From positions 31,358,438-31,370,937 of the forward strand of contig CM022670.1 in assembly GCA_012295275.1 (NCBI GenBank): 12,500 bases of DNA, in the 5' to 3' direction. The position numbers and the translations under genes are program-made. The notes below the pieces were generated by a model. The model ran no database searches. It saw only the letters and a program-made list of their open reading frames with translations, and was not told the DNA's origin. The DNA comes from Chrysomallon squamiferum (lineage: Eukaryota > Mollusca > Gastropoda > Neomphalida > Peltospiridae). Positions 7,505 to 12,500 of this stretch are shown piece after piece. Each line of letters starts with the position of its first letter. Position 1 is the stretch's first letter.

Positions 7505-7923
7505 GTATGTAAGCCTGTTTATTTTAATTTGGTTTCGGGTTTTTATGTGTTTGTACGTGTTAAAAAAAAGTGCGTTCATTTTTCAAACGCCTCTTATAAA
7601 AGGAATTTCGTGACTGATTTTTCAAAATTTATGTTTTGTATTTTCCGTGATCATGGGAAGTTACATTTTAAATATCCTTTGCTGTATCATATATGTATAC
7701 ATAAATGTGTGGAAATGTTGATATATTCGTTGATGTGTTCCCTTTTATTTATTCCTCTGATAGTAAATATCTAAAGAGATTTAAAAATATTAATAATAAA
7801 TAAATATTTATAACGACTTTCACTCTGGAAAGAAAAAGTAGCCAAACTGCTTATTTGTAAAAGGAATTAGATTTTTTCAATTAAAACTTTTAAAATGTTA
7901 ATTTATTTTATTTTACTTCTTAT

Positions 7924-7927
<4 letters not shown>

Positions 7928-7973
<46 letters not shown>
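7928..7973 (+). repeat. (TC)n dinucleotide microsatellite
   Basis: About 23 perfect TC units. The same repeat class appears in the opposite orientation (AG) at 9267 and 9764. Confidence 0.95.
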
Positions 7974-7976
<3 letters not shown>

Positions 7977-8340
7977 AGAATAGATTGTTTATTTTTTTCG
8001 CCTGTCTTCTCATTATGTAGACAACGCTTTTAATGTCAGAACCAGTCGTTGAAGAAATAATTCAGCGCAGTACAGAAAAAAAATACGTCTTGTTATTTGC
8101 AGTGACAGGTTCGTGACCAACATACATCGGAAATTATGAAGTGTAAGATGTTGGATGCAGCCACTGCAGGGCACTGTTTAAATGACGGTAGGTTTTTTAT
8201 GGAAGACAGACGGTTGGGAGAATAACACTGAATTAGGATTACTTGCATATTTGTTGAAAAAATGACTATATGGGTCAGAGTAAAGATATGCATGACCTCC
8301 CTTTGCACCTAATTTGGTCCTGTTTGTTTATTTATAGAAG
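7974..8340. other. Less AT-rich spacer containing a coding-looking segment
   Basis: Composition is more balanced than in the surroundings. Apart from the 8106-8225 segment listed separately, no gene, RNA or repeat was recognised. Confidence 0.45.
8106..8225 (+). pseudogene. Coding-looking segment of unknown family, possibly an exon or relic
   Basis: The frame after a TGA at 8103 is open for 39 codons to the TAA at 8223. It reads QVRDQHTSEIMKCKMLD, then AATAGHCLNDGRFFMEDRRLGE, with charged and Cys/His residues and few low-complexity codons, unlike the surrounding DNA. A strong acceptor (TTGTTATTTGCAG) ends at 8102, and a GTAGGT donor-like site lies at about 8187. The upstream frame is also open before the TGA, which suggests one nonsense mutation in a once longer frame. 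The minus strand is open across the same stretch (71 codons to 8308), so strand is not certain. I do not recognise the family. A repeat-derived coding relic and an exon of an unseen gene are both possible. Confidence 0.25.
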
Positions 8341-8360
8341 AAGTGGAGGACACACAGATA

Positions 8361-8480
8361 TAAATAAATAAATAAATAAATAAATGATGATGATGATGAT
8401 TATAGCTGTTATTATTATTATTATTGTTATTGTTATTATTACTATAATGTTTATTATTATTATTATTATTATTATTAACA
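8361..8480 (+). repeat. (TAAA)n(TGA)n and (TTA)n microsatellites
   Basis: Six or so TAAA units pass into TGA units (to about 8401). TTA/TTG-rich DNA follows (8409-8440), then a clean TTA array (8450-8477). The minus-strand poly-Asn frame across it is a repeat artefact. Confidence 0.9.
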
Positions 8481-8815
8481 TTCGATCGCTCGAGATGTGT
8501 TGTGTTAAAACACGTTAAGTAGATATGCATTCAATAAAATAAATAAAATAAAAATACTCCATAAAGATTTTATTATTTTTTAAACTTTATTCATGTCCAT
8601 TACTTCTAAATGTTAAACATTAAATTTATTCTGTGTAAATTCCATACCAAACCGCGACATGACCACAAAGTCTAGACAAATAAAAGAACCAATTAATTAA
8701 AGTGGATTGGAAACTGCTAAGTCATGTTTAAACCTAGGTGACTAGAGTACATTTCCGAGTTTTAAAAATAGTTTAAATTTCAGTTTCATTTTAATTTAAT
8801 TTTCTGTATAAACAT
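8481..8815. other. AT-rich spacer
   Basis: Short AAATA units lie near 8533-8553. No gene, RNA or larger repeat is seen. Confidence 0.5.
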
Positions 8816-8980
8816 TTTTTATTTATTTATTTATTTTTATATTTTTATATTTTTTTTTTTATTCTCCTTAAAATATGTATTTCATTTTTAAAATTACCCA
8901 GCATAATAATGACACGCTGATAATCATCATTATCATCGTCATTATTATTAATATCATCATCATCATCATCACCATCATCA

Positions 8981-9015
<35 letters not shown>
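8816..9015 (+). repeat. TTTA-rich tract and (ATC/ATT)n microsatellite
   Basis: TTTA units (8818-8838) and a T run (8851-8860) are followed by a degenerate TCA/TTA region. That region becomes a clean TCA array (about 8953-8983, with one CAC interruption) and then a TTA array (about 8984-9015). Confidence 0.85.
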
Positions 9016-9054
9016 TAGCTATTTTTGATATAATACAATATTATTTATTCATTT

Positions 9055-9105
9055 ATTTTTTAAATTTATTGATTCATTTATTTATTTATTATTATTATTA
9101 TTATT

Positions 9106-9174
<69 letters not shown>

Positions 9175-9175
9175 T
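9055..9175 (+). repeat. Compound (TTA)n(TTG)n(TTA)n microsatellite
   Basis: Short TTTA units lead into TTA (about 9088-9109), then TTG (about 9107-9141), then TTA again (about 9142-9174). This is the longest compound array in the window. Confidence 0.95.
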
Positions 9176-9265
9176 CACAATTTTGAAATAATAAAATATG
9201 GAACAAATATGTATTTAAAATTATTAGATTATTAATATTTGAAATGTTAAAGTTATATTTAAGTT

Positions 9266-9640
<375 letters not shown>

Positions 9641-9643
9641 GTA

Positions 9644-9700
9644 CTACTAGTAGTAGTAGTAGTAGTAGTTGTTGATATTGATATTGTTGTTGTTGTTGAT
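9644..9700 (+). repeat. (TAG)n(TTG)n compound microsatellite
   Basis: About eight TAG units pass into TTG with interspersed GATATT. The open frame over it (poly-Val) is repeat-derived. Confidence 0.85.
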
Positions 9701-9763
9701 ATTGTTGAAGTAATAGCGGCAATTGTATCTATTTGTCTGTCACTATTAGCTGAAAAGTATCAT

Positions 9764-9801
9764 AGAGAGAGAGAGAGCGAATGGGAGAGAAAGAGAGAGA
9801 G

Positions 9802-9871
<70 letters not shown>
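9764..9871 (+). repeat. Interrupted (AG)n microsatellite
   Basis: The first third carries C, T and A interruptions (AGCGAATGGGAGAG...); the last 65 bases or so are pure. The Arg-Glu frame on plus and the Leu-Ser frame on minus are artefacts of the repeat. Confidence 0.95.
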
Positions 9872-9873
<2 letters not shown>

Positions 9874-10085
9874 AAATATTAAATAAAGTGTCTTTGTTTT
9901 TCCACTTTCATTATTTAATTTTATCCAAAATTTCTTAGACATCAGGAAAACAATACACACCTGTACATACGGATATGGAATTGTATTCTCATTTTTTTAG
10001 TTGATTTTAAGAATTTAATTTATATGCCGCAGTTAAAGTAAATTTCGATTTCAGATACCTGCCATTTCAAATTTTAAACAGCATA

Positions 10086-10121
10086 TTTTATTGTTGTTGT
10101 TATTAAACTATTATTATTAAA

Positions 10122-10163
<42 letters not shown>

Positions 10164-10200
10164 ATAATAACAACAACAACAGCAACAACAATAATATAAT
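10086..10200. repeat. Mirror-image compound microsatellite able to fold back
   Basis: (TTG)n TTA at 10090-10104 leads through a long TTA array (about 10122-10160) into TAA units and then (CAA)n (about 10171-10191). The left half is complementary to the right half, so the array can fold into a long hairpin. It grades into degenerate triplet DNA (AGC/AGT/ATT types) to about 10325. Confidence 0.85.
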
Positions 10201-10204
10201 CACA

Positions 10205-10735
10205 ACAGTATTAGGGATAAGAGTAGCAATAGTAATAGCAGTTGTATTAGTAGTGGTTGTAGCAGTAGCTGCAGCAACAGAGGAAAAAGTATTAGTGATA
10301 GCAGAAAACAAAACAAACAACAATAATAATCATTTTACTTAATAACAGACTTATGTTCATAGTTAAATTCATATGTTTTAATATGTACATTTAAAAAATT
10401 TAAATATTCTGCACACCAGGACGCATGTCAGTTTAGTAGTCATTTATATTTTTCACAGTATTGTCACAAACTGTCACTTCCTTCAGTATGTTGTCAATGA
10501 TGATTAACTGACAACGTTTTCTAGATCTGTCAAATTTTATTATTTTTTCATCTTTCGTTGATGTGCTATTATCTTTAGTTAATTTTTCGACACTTCTATT
10601 CTGGATCAATCTTTAGCTTTCGTGAATATTTTTTAACTTTCTCGTGTTCAGTTCTGAGGTAGAAAATTGATTAATTTTGTTTTCAAAAGGGACTCTGTAA
10701 TATGATTTCCAGTGAAATCTTCTTGAACAAAGTTA
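10205..10735. other. Presumed 3' flank and 3' UTR of the EGF gene
   Basis: The first 120 bases are degenerate triplet repeat; the rest is AT-rich non-coding DNA. The 3' UTR of the minus-strand gene should lie in the upper part, down to about 10510 if the AATAAA at 10541-10536 is used. Confidence 0.45.
10536..10541 (-). terminator. Candidate polyadenylation signal of the EGF gene
   Basis: AATAAA on the minus strand, about 200 bases past the stop codon. A T-rich (minus-strand) stretch that could act as a downstream element is not obvious. In DNA this AT-rich the hexamer can occur by chance. Confidence 0.35.
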
Positions 10736-10740
10736 ACAAT

Positions 10741-11454
10741 TCATTTTCCGGCCATCGTTAAGTTGTGTTCACAGAATTCTCCCTGAAACCCTGCAGGACA
10801 GTTACATCGAAATGTCACGCGAACTATGTCATATTCGTCATTCATTTTCACCTCTCTGAAACAAACTCCTCCGTTCACACACTTTTTATCACAAAGTTCT
10901 TCACAGAAAACTCCGGTATATGGAAACGTACATTGACACTTGTATCCAAGAAAAGCCCTAGCACAATAGCCGCCATGATGGCAGACGAAATTCTTGGCGC
11001 ACTCGCTAGCTTGTTTTTTCACATTTTCTTCTATAACAGAGAAATTTGGTTCTGGTAGTTTATCAAGATTCTCCTCAACCACTGGTGTAGAAGGTTTAGG
11101 CTTTTCTTTCAGTGTGCGTCGAATCTCGCACGAATCGCCTTCGAATCCAAAGGGACACTCACAGTACTCGATACCGTTTTTAAACGAGCATTTGCCTCTT
11201 CCACATTTTAGTTTGCATTCCGTGGGGATGTCGCAAAAATATCCGCTCCAACCTTTCTCACACTGACAAACTATTTTGTTGCCAGAAACCTGCTGGTTTT
11301 CTTTGCAAATGCCGTTCTTGCATCTGACGTTGCAAGCCATCGTCAAGAAAGCTCTGAATCCTTGAAAGGCGTTTTGAACGGTGGTTGGCAGATTTAAACA
11401 AATAGAAATCAATAAAAGCCACGAAAATCCTGATATCATTGTATTTATCATCAT
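10741..11454 (-). CDS. Secreted protein with four EGF-like domains
   Basis: The 237-residue, intron-free coding region begins at the ATG of 11454; the frame is open upstream to 11475, but only from a GTG. ATGs also occur at residues 2 and 6. Residues 6-25 form a hydrophobic signal peptide (MISGFSWLLLISICLNLP), probably cut near 29. Four EGF-like domains follow, each with six cysteines in C-C-C-C-x-C-x8-C order: 41-74, 80-109, 152-184 and 188-228. Residues 110-151 are a Lys/Glu/Pro linker with a doubled V-V/I-E-E-N motif. The fourth domain has an unusually long C3-C4 loop (18 residues). Sequons are NFS (137) and NLT (231). There is no transmembrane segment or GPI-type tail, and no calcium-binding EGF consensus before the first cysteines. 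It should therefore be exported and act outside the cell, in matrix, mucus, shell/cuticle or signalling; which one cannot be told. Cysteine codons and composition stand out from the AT-rich flanks. I recognise no orthologue. Confidence 0.9.
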   Translation of the reverse strand: MMINTMISGFSWLLLISICLNLPTTVQNAFQGFRAFLTMACNVRCKNGICKENQQVSGNKIVCQCEKGWSGYFCDIPTECKLKCGRGKCSFKNGIEYCECPFGFEGDSCEIRRTLKEKPKPSTPVVEENLDKLPEPNFSVIEENVKKQASECAKNFVCHHGGYCARAFLGYKCQCTFPYTGVFCEELCDKKCVNGGVCFREVKMNDEYDIVRVTFRCNCPAGFQGEFCEHNLTMAGK

Positions 11455-11456
11455 CT

Positions 11457-11468
11457 TTAAATACTCAT
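11457..11468 (-). promoter_or_regulatory. Minimal upstream ORF (Met-Ser-Ile-stop)
   Basis: ATG AGT ATT TAA ends two bases before the predicted start codon at 11454. It is the only ATG in the roughly 260-base leader if transcription starts near 11730. Such a short uORF next to the main start can lower or tune translation through re-initiation. That effect is known in general and inferred here. Confidence 0.45.
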
Positions 11469-11640
11469 TAAACACTTTTCTTTACTTTCTTTTTGGGTTT
11501 TTTATTTGTTTTCTGTTTTCTTCTTCTGGTTTTTTTCAAATTAACTCTGAACTTAAGTCAAATTTTACTGTTTCTGATTCGCTTTTCTCAAACGGCTTCT
11601 TCAATTTTTAGTCACAGATAAAACCTTACAGAATTAATTC

Positions 11641-11739
11641 TCAAAACAGTTTCTTTTTAATCGGCAGCCGTATAACTAATAACAAAATCCTATCTGCTTT
11701 CGATGTATTCACCAGTTGTTCGTAAAATGTTGAATCCAT
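11641..11739 (-). other. Upstream open frame of 32 codons
   Basis: ATG at 11739 opens a frame starting MDSTFYEQLVNTSKADRILL and ends at TGA 11643-11641. If transcription starts downstream of 11739, as the TATA-like element suggests, it would not be in the mRNA. If it starts upstream, this is a second uORF. No known product. Confidence 0.15.
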
Positions 11740-11752
11740 TGTTTGTTTTCTG

Positions 11753-11880
11753 ATTTAAATACTAACGTTACTGACCGCCAGTCCCCTCTTTTTTTCCGTG
11801 TTAATTTTTCTCATCTCCACAAACAGTTGACGTGATTGGTTGTAACTGGTCGTCAATCTTCGTAGACGTGACGGCAGGCA
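11753..11880 (-). promoter_or_regulatory. Candidate promoter of the EGF gene
   Basis: Reading toward the gene, there are three TGACG half-sites (11869-11873; 11851-11855 in the other orientation; 11828-11832) and a CCAAT box (11839-11835). A TATA-like TATTTAAAT follows at 11761-11753, about 75 bases below the CCAAT box. Spacing and order match a classical CCAAT/TATA promoter, giving a start near 11730. The block is CpG-containing and richer in G and C than its flanks. TGACG sites suggest CREB/ATF-type or bZIP control (inference). Confidence 0.4.
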
Positions 11881-12247
11881 GCACGATTGTCCGATTACTG
11901 TCAACAGTACCTTCTGTATTTCATTCATCATACAAAAACAATTAATACTTTATAAGAAAGGCCGCCTATCTGAAAAATAAAATTGTCTTTTTTGCATTAA
12001 CTTTTAGGAAAGTTACTGTTAACTTATCTGTTAGTAATACAAGAGAAGACCCACCAGAGTTGTTACGGTTTTATAAATTAAATTAATATAGTTTTAAATA
12101 TTATTCTAATTTTAATAAATGAATTTTTATAAAAAACAAAAAAGAAAAACAAAAAAAAGAAATATAGATTGGTTTAATATAATTTAAGCTGAGTTTTAAT
12201 GAATTTAAATTTGACCTTTGTTCAAAATAGACACACACTACTTTTAG
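11881..12247. other. AT-rich DNA upstream of the EGF gene
   Basis: Simple A-rich and T-rich stretches (for example 12125-12165). No gene, RNA or repeat of note is seen. Confidence 0.5.
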
Positions 12248-12400
12248 TTGTATGTCGATTACTTTTTACAAGTCATTTGTCATTGTGAGTCATTAACAAC
12301 CGATTCTGCAGAAGAAAAAACATCAAATAAAAAGAAACGAAGGAAAAGTGAAAAAATAAAGGATCATAAAAAATTCCACTCTGACAAGATGGACGTGTGA
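12248..12400 (+). other. Weak Lys-rich open frame, possible terminal exon
   Basis: After an acceptor-like CTACTTTTAG (ending at 12247) a frame stays open for 50 codons to the TGA at 12398. It starts LYVDYFLQVICHCESLTTDS and then becomes basic (NKKKRRKSEKIKDHKK), resembling a nuclear localisation tail. A-rich DNA gives poly-Lys frames easily, there is no polyadenylation signal in the remaining 100 bases, and the minus strand is open here too. Probably chance. Confidence 0.12.
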
Positions 12401-12500
12401 AGTGCCGGTTAAAGCTGCAAAATGTACAAGAAGTAATATTCAAAGGGAATGACAAAAATATTAATAGTTGAATACATCACAGAGTACAGTCAGCCTACAT

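Larger units (their letters stand above)
6724..7920. other. AT-rich intergenic DNA with small exon-like islands
   Basis: No convincing gene is present. An irregular T-G-C triplet stretch lies near 6957-7000. A less AT-rich patch at 7140-7350 ends in a GGACC-TAC-GGTCC mini-hairpin (7334-7346). Two segments are bounded by good splice signals and are listed separately. The open frame over 7529-7774 lacks an ATG and coding-like composition. Confidence 0.5.

Noticed and set aside
10765-11266. Plus-strand open frames of 97 and 90 codons overlapping the EGF gene
   Set aside because: They are antisense shadows of the EGF coding region. Cysteine spacing, signal peptide and domain order are all on the minus strand.
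11455-11475. Extending the EGF protein by seven residues at its N-terminus
   Set aside because: The extension would start at GTG. The first in-frame ATG (11454) has an A at -3 and places the hydrophobic signal sequence correctly.

Overview
This is AT-rich eukaryotic (animal) DNA, not bacterial. There are no operons and almost no long open frames. Dense tri- and dinucleotide microsatellites are scattered throughout, at least two DNA-transposon relics are present, and there is one clear protein gene, which encodes a secreted EGF-repeat protein. The repeat texture (compound TTA/TTG arrays, long GA arrays, 'TGACCTTGACCTTT'-type long inverted repeats) together with a small multi-EGF secreted protein best suits a marine invertebrate. 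A mollusc is my guess, but that is inference only; no sequence in the window fixes the phylum.

Layout. Positions 1 to about 2564 hold most of a DNA transposon with very long terminal inverted repeats. The two visible arms, 1-358 and 1956-2313, pair base for base with about five mismatches. The right end runs on to about 2564, so the left end probably lies outside the window. Its interior carries a broken coding remnant with a Cys-rich motif (1351-1688) and a local duplication of part of the left arm. Positions 2565-4580 are AT-rich non-coding DNA with one striking perfect 20-bp-stem hairpin (2808-2874). Positions 4580-5720 are microsatellite-rich. Positions 5745-6235 are an internally deleted pogo/Tigger-like element: a decayed transposase N-terminus joined to an intact-looking right end and a TA target site. 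Positions 6240-7920 are AT-rich, with a small GC-richer island that resembles hAT termini (about 6585-6723) and two small exon-like segments. Positions 7928-10200 are mostly microsatellites, broken by a coding-looking 40-codon segment (8106-8225).

The gene. On the minus strand, 11454 down to 10741 is an intact, intron-free coding region for a 237-residue secreted protein with a signal peptide and four EGF-like domains (24 cysteines in correct spacing). It has a plausible promoter: a CCAAT box, a cluster of TGACG half-sites and a TATA-like element between about 11750 and 11880. A minimal upstream ORF ends two bases before the start codon, and a possible polyadenylation signal lies at 10536-10541. 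The last 1 kb is AT-rich and holds only a weak Lys-rich open frame (12248-12400).

No tRNA, rRNA, CRISPR array or viral gene was seen. Nothing in the window forms a multi-gene system. The items most worth following up are the EGF protein, the long-TIR element with its Cys-motif remnant, and the perfect hairpin.
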